A stretch of 19,373 nt of DNA from Planctomycetia bacterium (GCA_005776545.1 SXOY01000269.1:1-19373), one strand, 5' to 3'; positions 1 through 8,201 are shown, counted from the stretch's first letter. Notes: generated from the letters alone by a model not told the origin. Made by a program: numbers and translations.

Positions 1-646
1 GCATGAATTGGTCCGAAGGCAGTTCTCTCACGACGCGACCTTTTTCGAGCAGGACCACTCTGCTGGCAAGCGTGGTGACCTCATCAAGTCTGTGTGAGGC
101 AAACAACATGGAGCGACCGGAGTGGGATAGTTTTGACAAGAGAGAGACAAATTCATCACGCCCGCACGCATCCAGGCTTGCGGTGACTTCATCGAGAACG
201 AGTATCGGGGGATCGCCCAGAAGGGCGACTGCGAGGGCGAGCCGCTGCTTCATGCCTCCGGAAAGTTCACGCACTCTCTTGTGTCCGTGGCCACCGAGGC
301 CAACGCTTTCGAGCACGGATTCTCGGTTGGTTTTCTCAATGCCTTTCAAGGTGGCAAAAAAGTCGATCGCGGCGGCGACTCCCAAATCATCGTAAAACCC
401 GAGTTCCTGCGGCACATAGCCGATGAGGCTGCGAGCGAGCTTTCCCTGGCGAGCGACATCAAAATCGCCTACGTTGATTTGTCCCTGATAATGCAGCAAT
501 CCAAGAACACATCGGATGAGGGTTGTTTTCCCGGCGCCGTTGCCGCCCCAAAGCGCGACTGATTCACCTGGTGCAATTGTGAGCGATACGGAGTCAACTG
601 CGACGGCTTTGCCGAAGCGTTTGGAGAGGGAGTCAATGCGAATCAT
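1..646 (-). CDS. nosF: NosF-like ABC transporter ATPase, 3' end cut by window edge
   Basis: This is the ATP-binding subunit of the NosDFY transporter, which together with NosD supports copper-centre assembly of nitrous oxide reductase. The reading frame is open from the ATG at 646 to the left edge, giving 215 residues. It shows a Walker A motif (GGNGAGKTT), a Q-loop region (YVPQE), the ABC signature LSGGMKQR, Walker B (ILVLDE) and a switch histidine (ASHRLDE). The start codon overlaps the nosD stop as ATGA, so translation is coupled, and the ribosome site AGGAGG lies a few bases upstream. Typical NosF proteins are about 230-310 residues, so only the C-terminus is missing. The assignment to NosF rather than a generic ABC ATPase rests on its position directly after nosD. 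Confidence 0.9.
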   Translation of the reverse strand, partial: MIRIDSLSKRFGKAVAVDSVSLTIAPGESVALWGGNGAGKTTLIRCVLGLLHYQGQINVGDFDVARQGKLARSLIGYVPQELGFYDDLGVAAAIDFFATLKGIEKTNRESVLESVGLGGHGHKRVRELSGGMKQRLALAVALLGDPPILVLDEVTASLDACGRDEFVSLLSKLSHSGRSMLFASHRLDEVTTLASRVVLLEKGRVVRELPSDQFM

Positions 647-2073
647 GCCGCGCCTCCTGTAATTGGTGTGAGATTGGCACGTAACCGGCGACGCGGCAGA
701 TAGACAGGGAGTGCGATGGCGAGGACGCACATGCCGATACCGGTAAGGCCAAGTCCTGCGCGAGTGAGCGCTCCAGAGTTTGTATCTTGTTGTTTGATCG
801 ATGACATGGTCACTGGAGTCATGAGCGGACACTCGTCGACGAATTTGGGTTCGGGCCTGATCGCGGGGAGCGCACGACCGACGAATTCGATGGCTTGTTG
901 TGCGGGACTAAAGAGGAGAATGCGGAGCTTGGGCTCTTTGTCGAGCATGTTCTCGAAGAGAGTGTTTGATTCGTGCACGTAGTCGCCAATGCCATCCTGG
1001 TTCTGGTCATACCCGATGTAGTCGCTCCAGAAATTCCCGCGATTGTCTTTTTCAAAGGCATTGCCGACAAGAGTTCCACGTCCTTGTACGGATACTTGTT
1101 CGACGTTGTCGATGAAATTATTGTCCCAGAGCGTGTTTCCTTTTACTCCAGTCAGGAGAGTGACCCCAATGTCGTTGTATGCAAGTGTGTTGCGAGTGAT
1201 CTCTGCTGGGAACTTGGTTGTGAAAGGCGACCCGTCCAGGTAGATTCCTACTCGGTTTCCGGCAAGCGTGTTTTCCTCGATACTAAACTGGTCGACCTCT
1301 TTCAATCCAATTCCGTAGCCGCTGGGGCCGCGATTTCGAAGGAGGCGGTTCCTGATGAGTTTCACGCCCTTGCTATACATCAGGTAGATACCAACTGAGT
1401 TCGCGGAAAGCTCATTGTTTTCCAGCGTCACGGAGTTGCTATACATCAGATGGAGTCCATATCGGCATCTGAGACTGGTGTTGTTGCGGACTATGACGCC
1501 TTGCGAATACCATAGGATTGCGTCGCGTCCATCATGGATCGTGTTGCCTTCGACCACCACGCGATCGGATCGCCAGAGACGCAGGCCATCACCGCGGCGG
1601 GCGATGTCCAGCGATTTTCCGCCGATCTGGTTGTTACGAATGACGCTGTCGGGCGCTTCGCGAAGATCAATACCAAAGAGGATGTCTTCGAGTACGTTGT
1701 CTTGAATTGTTGCGCCGGGAGCGAGAACGCGGATGGCTGCGTTTTCTTTGTCAAGGTCAATACCGGTGTCACGGATGGTGAAGCCACGAAGTTCGACGTT
1801 TGGAGCGGTGATCTCGATAATGTCGCCATTGCCGCCACCATCGATTACGGTGCGACCGAGTCCAATGAGTTTAATGCTCTTATTGATTCGAACATGCTCG
1901 GAGTACTCGCCGGGGCCGATGGTGATGGTGTCGCCGTCATGAGCTGCGGCGATCTTGCGAGCAATCTCCCCGATAGGCTGCGACGGAAGTGGTGAGGAGG
2001 GCGCATTCTGAGGGGAGAGAGCTCCAGGGGTACCTGTTGCAAGTGATGCGAAGATGGTAAGTAAGAGGAGCAT
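643..2073 (-). CDS. nosD: NosD, periplasmic beta-helix copper-site maturation protein
   Basis: NosD is required for building the CuZ site of nitrous oxide reductase and works with the NosFY transporter. The protein has a short Sec-like signal peptide (MLLLLTIFASLATG), then a long right-handed beta-helix of NosD/CASH repeats. These repeats are rich in N-N-x-[IL] and G-[IL]-x-L turns, such as GIDLREAP, GLHLMYSN, GIYLMYS and GIYLDGS, and are followed by the conserved region NRGNFWSDYIGYDQ. Near the C-terminus is a hydrophobic stretch (about 25 residues) followed by PRRRLR, which looks like a membrane anchor. A longer frame begins at 2208, but that stretch overlaps the upstream gene and lacks a signal peptide. 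The ATG at 2073 follows the upstream stop by 4 bases and starts the signal peptide, so I chose it (476 aa). Confidence 0.93.
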   Translation of the reverse strand: MLLLLTIFASLATGTPGALSPQNAPSSPLPSQPIGEIARKIAAAHDGDTITIGPGEYSEHVRINKSIKLIGLGRTVIDGGGNGDIIEITAPNVELRGFTIRDTGIDLDKENAAIRVLAPGATIQDNVLEDILFGIDLREAPDSVIRNNQIGGKSLDIARRGDGLRLWRSDRVVVEGNTIHDGRDAILWYSQGVIVRNNTSLRCRYGLHLMYSNSVTLENNELSANSVGIYLMYSKGVKLIRNRLLRNRGPSGYGIGLKEVDQFSIEENTLAGNRVGIYLDGSPFTTKFPAEITRNTLAYNDIGVTLLTGVKGNTLWDNNFIDNVEQVSVQGRGTLVGNAFEKDNRGNFWSDYIGYDQNQDGIGDYVHESNTLFENMLDKEPKLRILLFSPAQQAIEFVGRALPAIRPEPKFVDECPLMTPVTMSSIKQQDTNSGALTRAGLGLTGIGMCVLAIALPVYLPRRRLRANLTPITGGAA

Positions 2074-2077
2074 TGGT

Positions 2078-2746
2078 TCACCGTGCGGGGCGTGCACCGA
2101 CGGTTGCTTCAAACAGTGGCCGATAGGCTCTGCGGTGGAAGACGAGGGCGACGATAATGAGAATTGAACATGCAACCGCAAGCCAGAGGCCCATGCCAGC
2201 GCTTGCATAGGTTTTGAACTGGCCTATGCCGCCTTCACCGAGAATCGTGGGGGTAAATGGTTTGACCGCTGCGGAGAGTGGTGCGGCAGGGTCCAGGTTT
2301 TGACCGAATGCCCGCAACCAGAATTGGAGATCTACAAGAAAGCCGAGAGGAAATCCAACTGCGGGAATGACAAGGAGTACCGCCCACTTACTGTGAATGA
2401 ACGCCGCGCCTTCGATGAGAAGGAACATTGCGACAATGAGCCAGACTGAGAGTGCTCGTTCATGTTGAGCCGCCTGTTCAAGCGGTTTCATACCGATGTA
2501 GTGGTTCAGCCCGTTGATTTCCTTGACATCACCCTCGAGGTGGTTTACGTATGCGGTTACATAGAGGCCGTTGGGGTACTGCGGGGCTTCGAGTTCCATG
2601 TGCCAATAGGGGACAAAGATGGAAGTCAGCAGCAAGACACGCGCAATGATGAGCACAATGGTCGGAGTCACGTAGCGCCAAGGACGCTGCCGCATTTCTT
2701 CGGGGGGAATGCGCGGGCCAAGAAGATGTTCAGCGAATCGAGACAT
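2078..2746 (-). CDS. nos-cluster four-helix membrane protein, function unknown
   Basis: This 222-residue integral membrane protein lies between nosZ and nosD. Four hydrophobic segments are visible, at roughly residues 27-48, 99-117, 122-144 and 187-207. A long loop between the first and second carries the motif EINGLNHYIGM, preceded by GLYVTAYVNHLEGDVK. I recognise this loop, from memory, as recurring in proteins of clade II nos clusters in Bacteroidetes and related phyla; their function is not established. Its histidines and methionines would suit metal handling, which is only inference. The ATG at 2746 is chosen over the one at 2818 because GAGGA sits 7 bases upstream and because the longer N-terminus would run into the hairpin behind nosZ. 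The stop lies 4 bases before the nosD start, implying coupling. Confidence 0.85.
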   Translation of the reverse strand: MSRFAEHLLGPRIPPEEMRQRPWRYVTPTIVLIIARVLLLTSIFVPYWHMELEAPQYPNGLYVTAYVNHLEGDVKEINGLNHYIGMKPLEQAAQHERALSVWLIVAMFLLIEGAAFIHSKWAVLLVIPAVGFPLGFLVDLQFWLRAFGQNLDPAAPLSAAVKPFTPTILGEGGIGQFKTYASAGMGLWLAVACSILIIVALVFHRRAYRPLFEATVGARPAR

Positions 2747-2796
2747 GTGTGTTCCTCGTGAAGTCTCAATGAGTGATCGAACCGGTGGGAGGCAAT

Positions 2797-2828
2797 CACC
2801 GGAGCAATGCGTTAACACTGCTCCGGTG
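2797..2828 (-). other. Perfect 10-bp hairpin between nosZ and the next gene
   Basis: The arms CACCGGAGCA (2797-2806) and TGCTCCGGTG (2819-2828) pair perfectly around a 12-base loop, starting 17 bases after the nosZ stop. No run of T follows on the minus strand, so it does not look like a strong intrinsic terminator. It may instead protect the 3' end of the nosZ message or partly reduce read-through, giving more NosZ than accessory proteins. Confidence 0.6.
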
Positions 2829-2845
2829 CAATGGAAGGAAATGGA

Positions 2846-4981
2846 CTACTTTGAAGTGGTGCTTACGGGCGTGCCGTTGGCTGGAGCGGCAGCATTTGGT
2901 GCGGTTTTGGGTTTGATGTGGAGGTAACCCATCATTTCAAGATGGAGCGCGGAGCAGAACTCGGTGCAGTAGAAGGGGTATGTCCCTGAGTGGTTGGCGA
3001 CGAATGTGAATTCGGTGAATTCGCCGGGTTCGAGGCTGAGGTTGATGTTGTAGCCACCGATGCAGAAGCCGTGTGTTGCATCCTGTGTGGATTCAATGGC
3101 CGTGATGCGCCATGTGACATGATCGCCTTCTTCGATCATGACGTGTTCAGGAGTAAAGTGGCTGCGAATGGCGGTCATGTTGATGGTGACCTTGTTGCCG
3201 GATCGGACCACGCCTTCGCTGCCTTGTTTGGGTGCATTGGGATCAAGTGCTTGAGTGTGTGGATTCCATCCGACTTCCGGGTAGACCAGGAATGGTTTGA
3301 GTTTGTCTGCTTTGATCATCTGGCAGTAGTGTGGTTCGCCAACGCCCAAGGGCATGTCGTAGACCACCGGCATCGCAGTTCCCGTACCGGCGATATCAAC
3401 AAGCTGGAAATTCTGCGGGAGCAGTGGGCCAGTGGGGTAGAAGCGATCGACAGACCACTTGTTCATGGCAATGAGGAACTTGCCGTCTGGTGATGCAGAA
3501 TCGCCTTCTGCGGCACAAAGGTGTCCAATGTTGTATTGAACAGAAGTCTTAGTGACAAGCTTCCATGGTTGCTCAGCGTGGAGTTTGGCGTATTCGCCAC
3601 CCAGGCTCCAACGAGCCACTGCAGAATCAAGGAAGAGAGATGTGTATGCGTAGCCCTGGTTGTCAAACTGGGTATGCAAGGGGCCAAGGCCAAGTTCGAC
3701 CTGTGCTTCTACGACGCTGTCGAAATCGAGGATGGGAACGCCATATTCGTCCTTGCCGGAGTATTTCTTGTCAGCGATTGCTTTCTTAAGCTTATCTGCA
3801 CCATAGACGGTGACGTGTGGATCGAGCTTGCCCGCAACGACAATGAACTGGCCGTTTGGCGTCACGTCGACACCGTGTGGGCTCTTGGGTTCAGGAGCAA
3901 AGCAGAGAACGCCTTCGCTGACGCTGGTCGCAATCTTGAGTACCGGGAAACCGTTGATTTTCTCGGCTTTTCCAGCCTTGAAGGCAGCAGCAGCTTTTTT
4001 CCAGTCGATGATGTGGAGGTAGTCGGTGTCACGTTGGCTGGCACCGGCTTCGAATGGAGGCTTGCCGCTTTCTACGCCACCAGTTGCCATTTCGACGTTG
4101 AACGAATTTACAAAGACAAAGCCGTCGCACGCGGCTTTGCCGGCATCGGCAAGGTCTTGCCAGTATGGTGGGAGTTCGAGGGCAAACGAGTTGGCTTCAT
4201 CGATGCGGCCCTTGGTCCGATCGAACTTCCAGAAAGTCACCATGCCGCGATAAGACTTTTTGTAATCTTCTGGCAGGGCGTATCCGTAACCAAGGACTGT
4301 TGCGTATTGGCCGCCTTCAACGATGTAATCGGTGTCGGGGGTGACAAACGATGCCCCGTGATCACTGATTGTCAGTGGGTTTTTTACAATCTGCTTGGTT
4401 TCAAAATCGCGCAAGTCAATAACGGCAACGCGTGCGTTGGCCTTATCCCCGATGAACAGGAATTGCCCGTCGTATTCGCCCTTGGTTTCAGAGAGTGCGG
4501 GGTGATGGGTGTCGCCCCATTCAACTGGAGTGTTGTTGATTTTGAGGTGTTCGCGAATTGGGTCGTTTTCGCCTGAGAATCCGTAGCCCTGCCAGGATTC
4601 TGGTGTGAAGACTGAGATCGAGCGGAGAAGCCGCATTGATGGGACGCCGATCACGAAAACCTGACCGCTTTGGCCGCCTGATGAGAAAAGAAGATATTCA
4701 TCGTGTCTGCCGCTGGGTGTATAAGTCTTGGCGGCAGAGAGCAGATCGTCAACGTTGAGCTGACGATCGTTGGCAAGTTTGGTCAACTCTGCGATTTGCG
4801 CTGGAGTCAACTCGATCGGTTTGACCTCTTTGGTCGCGCGGCGACGGCTCTCTTTCTTGACCGGTTGGTCTTGTGCGAAAGCAGGTGCCGCACCGAGTGG
4901 GCCGGCGGAAGTGAAGGCAAGCCCCGCAATGAGCGAAAGCGCCAACACATTACCAGAAAGCCGACGATTCAGACGATTCAT
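2846..4981 (-). CDS. nosZ: Nitrous oxide reductase NosZ, clade II (Sec-type)
   Basis: NosZ reduces N2O to N2 in the periplasm using CuZ and CuA copper centres. The 711-residue protein starts at the ATG at 4981, with AGAGGAG 7 bases upstream, and has a signal peptide ending near AFAQD. The N-terminal RR is not in a good Tat context, which fits clade II, Sec-exported enzymes. The beta-propeller carries all seven expected CuZ histidines: DTHH (about residues 159-160), DHGAS, SPHG, PLHT, IGHL and EPHY. The C-terminal cupredoxin domain holds CuA ligands: HGF, then CTEFC (about 672-676) followed by H and M in ALHLEM. The glutamate inside CTEFC replaces the tryptophan of clade I enzymes. The gene follows a diheme cytochrome c gene, the probable electron donor, by 61 bases. 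It appears intact. Confidence 0.97.
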   Translation of the reverse strand: MNRLNRRLSGNVLALSLIAGLAFTSAGPLGAAPAFAQDQPVKKESRRRATKEVKPIELTPAQIAELTKLANDRQLNVDDLLSAAKTYTPSGRHDEYLLFSSGGQSGQVFVIGVPSMRLLRSISVFTPESWQGYGFSGENDPIREHLKINNTPVEWGDTHHPALSETKGEYDGQFLFIGDKANARVAVIDLRDFETKQIVKNPLTISDHGASFVTPDTDYIVEGGQYATVLGYGYALPEDYKKSYRGMVTFWKFDRTKGRIDEANSFALELPPYWQDLADAGKAACDGFVFVNSFNVEMATGGVESGKPPFEAGASQRDTDYLHIIDWKKAAAAFKAGKAEKINGFPVLKIATSVSEGVLCFAPEPKSPHGVDVTPNGQFIVVAGKLDPHVTVYGADKLKKAIADKKYSGKDEYGVPILDFDSVVEAQVELGLGPLHTQFDNQGYAYTSLFLDSAVARWSLGGEYAKLHAEQPWKLVTKTSVQYNIGHLCAAEGDSASPDGKFLIAMNKWSVDRFYPTGPLLPQNFQLVDIAGTGTAMPVVYDMPLGVGEPHYCQMIKADKLKPFLVYPEVGWNPHTQALDPNAPKQGSEGVVRSGNKVTINMTAIRSHFTPEHVMIEEGDHVTWRITAIESTQDATHGFCIGGYNINLSLEPGEFTEFTFVANHSGTYPFYCTEFCSALHLEMMGYLHIKPKTAPNAAAPANGTPVSTTSK

Positions 4982-5000
4982 GAAACGCTCCTCTGAAAGG

Positions 5001-5036
5001 GCCGTGTTTGGCGATGTGTGGTCGCGTACGCACGGC
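5001..5036 (-). other. Possible leader hairpin upstream of nosZ
   Basis: GCCGTG and CACGGC form a 6-bp stem with a 24-base loop in the 61-base gap between the cytochrome c stop and the nosZ start, just upstream of the nosZ ribosome site. Such hairpins can mark RNA processing sites or stabilise a downstream message. The stem is short and could be chance. Confidence 0.25.
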
Positions 5037-5042
5037 TTGGGG

Positions 5043-5996
5043 TTATTGCGTTGCTCCGGCATGTTTCTGGAGCGAGCGCATGTAAGAAATAATGTCTAAT
5101 AGGTCGTCATCACTCAGCGCAGGGTTTCCGCCGCGTGGAGGCATACTTATCTTGCTGGTGTTTGCTGGATCGCCAGGATCGCGACCGCGCTTGATGAACG
5201 CAAGAAGGCCATCATCATCAAGCTTGCGGCAGAAATCACTTGTAACAAGGTCTTTTCCAAGGTTCTTGAGTCCTCGTGCCTCTTTTCCATGGCATGCGGC
5301 ACACGTGGCACTAAAGAGCTTGGTGCCGTGAGCGATGTATTCCGCTAGCTCAGCATCACCACCGGCGGCAGCTAGTGCAAGTGCTTTTTCTGCGTCAGTT
5401 GTCGGCGCAAGAGGAGCAGCGGCAAATGCTGACGCTGGGAGCGGAGGCATTCGGCGTGGGTCTTGAAGTGCACGCACCCAAATCACCAAGTGTTCAAGAT
5501 CCGTATCCGTGAGTTCCGGATGGCCACCCTTAGGCGGCATCGGAACCTTAGATGTGTTCATGGGGTCGTCGTATGAGCGGCCTTTTGCAAGAAACGCTGA
5601 GAATTGAGTGTCGTCCAGAGTGGCCACAAACCAACTCTTAGTAAGGTCTCTGCCCAGCCCCTCAACACCAGTTCCATCTGCCTTATGACATGCGACGCAG
5701 TTACTTTCAAAGAGGCGCTTCCCTGAAATGCTCTTGTCCAAGTCGAGCTGCTCTTTGGCTGGAGAAGAAACCAAGCGTGTGTGCGATTCGAATCGTTCTT
5801 GAATTGCGGTTGCCGCCGTTCGCTTAGCGGTGATGCCCTCGCTGATGAGATACGAACCCATGGCAAGCATGGGAATACTTAGAACACATCCGAAGATTAG
5901 TGATTGGGTAAACTCGCGAAATCCACTATCTGGCGAGAGTTTCCAAGTGTTGACAAATCGGTTGGCATCGCTCGGTGTGTTTGTTACTTTGGTCAT
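5043..5996 (-). CDS. Membrane-anchored diheme cytochrome c, probable NosZ electron donor
   Basis: The 317-residue protein has one N-terminal membrane segment (about residues 31-53) and two class I cytochrome c domains facing the periplasm. Heme sites are CVACH (100-104) and CAACH (232-236). Each domain ends with a matching block, NTSKVPMPPKGG and NTSKISMPPRGG, whose methionine is the likely sixth heme ligand, followed by an L-x-D-x-D-L helix. The two halves are therefore an internal duplication. An alanine-rich linker (about 183-215) joins them. In clade II nos operons cytochrome c genes next to nosZ are thought to pass electrons from the quinone/bc1 pool to CuA, and I infer the same here. 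A weak ribosome site (GGAAC) precedes the ATG. An FNR-like box lies about 80 bases upstream. Confidence 0.92.
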   Translation of the reverse strand: MTKVTNTPSDANRFVNTWKLSPDSGFREFTQSLIFGCVLSIPMLAMGSYLISEGITAKRTAATAIQERFESHTRLVSSPAKEQLDLDKSISGKRLFESNCVACHKADGTGVEGLGRDLTKSWFVATLDDTQFSAFLAKGRSYDDPMNTSKVPMPPKGGHPELTDTDLEHLVIWVRALQDPRRMPPLPASAFAAAPLAPTTDAEKALALAAAGGDAELAEYIAHGTKLFSATCAACHGKEARGLKNLGKDLVTSDFCRKLDDDGLLAFIKRGRDPGDPANTSKISMPPRGGNPALSDDDLLDIISYMRSLQKHAGATQ

Positions 5997-6075
5997 GGTT
6001 CAGTTCCGTCAGATAAATTCTCCACCAAATACATATCGAATAGATCTGGAGATCAAGGTAAAGATATCGAGCATA

Positions 6076-6089
6076 TTGATGAAATTCAA
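6076..6089. promoter_or_regulatory. FNR/DNR-type binding site candidate
   Basis: TTGATGAAATTCAA matches the FNR/DNR consensus TTGAT-N4-ATCAA at 9 of 10 defined bases. It lies in the 180-base gap between the polyferredoxin gene and the cytochrome c-nosZ genes, centred 86 bases before the cytochrome start. Denitrification genes are commonly activated by CRP/FNR regulators at such boxes. I could not identify a convincing -10 element at the ideal distance on the minus strand. The rest of the gap (5997-6176) shows nothing else I can support. Confidence 0.5.
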
Positions 6090-6176
6090 CATCTCATTCG
6101 AAAGAATCCCAGAAACGCTCATTTGCTTGGAATGTTAGCTATTTGTTTGGTGAAAACTGCAGGTACTTGGTCTCTT

Positions 6177-8201
6177 TCAGCGACTCATGTCTGCTTCGAG
6201 CGCCAATGCATCAGCCTCACGTCCATTGGCCCGGAGGATTTGCGCACCCAATGAAGTCAGTTCGAGTCTCGCGATCGGCCGCACCTCCGCACACCGTTTC
6301 AGTTCAGTGACAGCTTCATCAACTCGCTGAAGGGCGGCAAGTGCAAGCGCAAAGTCGCGAGAAATGGTTGGTTCGCGAGGGGCGATCCGAGCCGCTTCTT
6401 GAAGTTGAGCAATCGCCTCGGGCTGGCGGCCAGTGACAAACAAGACACGGGCCAGCCCAGCGCGTGAGAGCGCATCGGTTGGGCGTTCTGCCAAGCGGGC
6501 AAGGTATTGCTGTTCGGCTTCTCCTGCGCGGCCTGACTCCATCTGCATTGTCGCGAGCAGCTCTCTTGATTGTGAAAAAGTCGGCTTGGTCTTCAGGACC
6601 GATTGGAGTATCGAGCGTGCTCGATCTGAATCCCCGATGCGTCGGAGTAAGAGTGCAAGCTCGGCAATGGTGTTATCAGTTGCCTGGCCGCTGTGGCGAA
6701 GCAACTCGAGTTCTGCGATAGCAGCATGGGGATCGCCAAGCACCAAATGGAGCCAAGAGACTCTTACCAAGACTTCGGGGGTGTTTGCAAAGCCAATCCC
6801 GCGCACATCGTCTCGCCAACATGATCCGGCCAGTCGGTATAGTCTCAGTGATATTTGAGCATTGTTGCGATCTGTTGTACTTATTCCCTGCTGAGTAAGT
6901 GCGTTGTCGAAGGAGACATTCACCTGATTATCGAAGTGCTCGGCTCGCAGAATCAGGATTCGGACCGCCGCCGATTGAATCAGCAGTAAGCCAACCAAGG
7001 TAACAACACCGAGAAAAAGGTGACCCGAACGGGTAAGCTGGCTTGATCGCCGGAGTTGTGCGCGGGCAAAGGTGACATCGGGTCTTTGCCGCAGGCATAG
7101 GGTTTTCCAGCCCAAATAAGCAATGATGATCGCAAGCGGAGTTGCCATGAGGAGCGGCAGTTGCTGGTAGAGTCCGCGAAGAATGAAAAAGGAAACAACA
7201 AAGAGACTCAAGCACAGCAGTTCTTCAGGCCAAGAGAGGTCGTATCGAGCTGATTTGGAACCGTGCGCGGCGATAATGGCAGGTTTGCCGACCGATAGGC
7301 TGAGGGCTTTGTGTGGACATGCTCCGATGCAGTCGAAAGAGCGGATGCAGTTGCGATCGATCACTGAACCGTGAAGTCTGATCTCGTCGTGTACTCGTAC
7401 ACCGGTACTGCAGGCAGCGGTACAGAGTCCGCACTGGTCGCATTTGGATGGGTCTACCGTGACTCGGCCAATTGCCAGTTGTTCAGCGGGCAGGAGGAAT
7501 CCACCATATGGACACGCGTAGCGGCAAAGACCTCGTGCACCAAGAAAATAGACTGTGAGGAATCCGCACACAATCAAGAACGGGATTCCTACCCAGAGTG
7601 AGGGGAGTCCGTCCCATAGTCGGTCGGTTGTGAGGTTGAAGCTAAAGCCGGGAAATGGTCCTGAGGAGAAATTGGCAGCGATTTCCGGGAAGGCAGGTTT
7701 GAGTGCCGGACCTAAGACCAGTCGCTTGAATGTCGGCCAGAGGAACATATAGAGCGCAAGCGCGAACGGAACGAAGCCCAGGAGTCTGGAGCGAAACAGG
7801 TGTGGACGAACACCTGTTTTGCGAAGGATCCAGGTGGAAAAGTCCTGAAGTGCGCCGATGTGGCAAACCCATCCACACATGAATCTGCCGAGAAGCGCTG
7901 TAACGAGAATGGAGGTGGCAAAGAGGATCGCGCCGGGATTTATTTCACCTAGCTCAAGGGTCTGCATGGTGTCGGAGAGGACAAATCGGCCAATTGATTT
8001 GCCGGTAATCCACCAATGAAGGATGTGCCCTGCCATGAGAAGGTGCACGCCGATAAGAGCGGCCGCCCGCCAATGCGAAATCCAAGAGCGGCGGGGCACA
8101 GGTCGAGTACGCGCTGTACGAACGACGGGCAGCGAGATTCGCTTACCCTCCGGTTCTTGAGCGAACTGTGTGTGTGGGGTCGGCATCTTAAATAAGGACA
8201 A
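6177..8201 (-). CDS. NapH/NosR-like membrane polyferredoxin fused to a TPR domain
   Basis: This 674-residue protein opens the nos block and probably moves electrons from the quinol side to NosZ or its maturation. The N-terminal half (about 1-420) has several membrane helices and the two CxxxC motifs of the NapH/NosR/CcoG family, CGWVC (109-113) and CRYACP (226-230). A soluble ferredoxin region follows: CDQCGLCTAAC (254-264) and CIRSFDCIGACP (285-295). The second motif has serine at 288 where the standard CxxCxxCxxxCP pattern has cysteine. From about residue 440 the protein consists of TPR-like helical repeats (for example PTDALSRAGLARVLFVTG). No NosR flavin domain is present. The start is taken as TTG at 8201 because AAAGGA lies 5 bases upstream; an ATG at 8186 is the alternative but lacks a ribosome site. 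Confidence 0.85.
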   Translation of the reverse strand: MSLFKMPTPHTQFAQEPEGKRISLPVVRTARTRPVPRRSWISHWRAAALIGVHLLMAGHILHWWITGKSIGRFVLSDTMQTLELGEINPGAILFATSILVTALLGRFMCGWVCHIGALQDFSTWILRKTGVRPHLFRSRLLGFVPFALALYMFLWPTFKRLVLGPALKPAFPEIAANFSSGPFPGFSFNLTTDRLWDGLPSLWVGIPFLIVCGFLTVYFLGARGLCRYACPYGGFLLPAEQLAIGRVTVDPSKCDQCGLCTAACSTGVRVHDEIRLHGSVIDRNCIRSFDCIGACPHKALSLSVGKPAIIAAHGSKSARYDLSWPEELLCLSLFVVSFFILRGLYQQLPLLMATPLAIIIAYLGWKTLCLRQRPDVTFARAQLRRSSQLTRSGHLFLGVVTLVGLLLIQSAAVRILILRAEHFDNQVNVSFDNALTQQGISTTDRNNAQISLRLYRLAGSCWRDDVRGIGFANTPEVLVRVSWLHLVLGDPHAAIAELELLRHSGQATDNTIAELALLLRRIGDSDRARSILQSVLKTKPTFSQSRELLATMQMESGRAGEAEQQYLARLAERPTDALSRAGLARVLFVTGRQPEAIAQLQEAARIAPREPTISRDFALALAALQRVDEAVTELKRCAEVRPIARLELTSLGAQILRANGREADALALEADMSR

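Noticed and set aside
2074..2208. Longer NosD start at 2208
   Set aside because: It would add 45 residues read across the previous gene and bury the signal peptide; the ATG at 2073 starts exactly at it.
3521..4576. Long plus-strand frame antisense to nosZ
   Set aside because: It lies wholly inside nosZ, shows no family motifs, and is explained by codon bias of the real gene.
5904..6254. Plus-strand frame with a TPR-like stretch (DIEHIDEIQHLIRKNPRNAHLL) across the gap before the cytochrome c gene
   Set aside because: It overlaps real genes at both ends, has no ribosome site, and only about 55 residues lie in the gap. It is more likely chance than a gene or a remnant.
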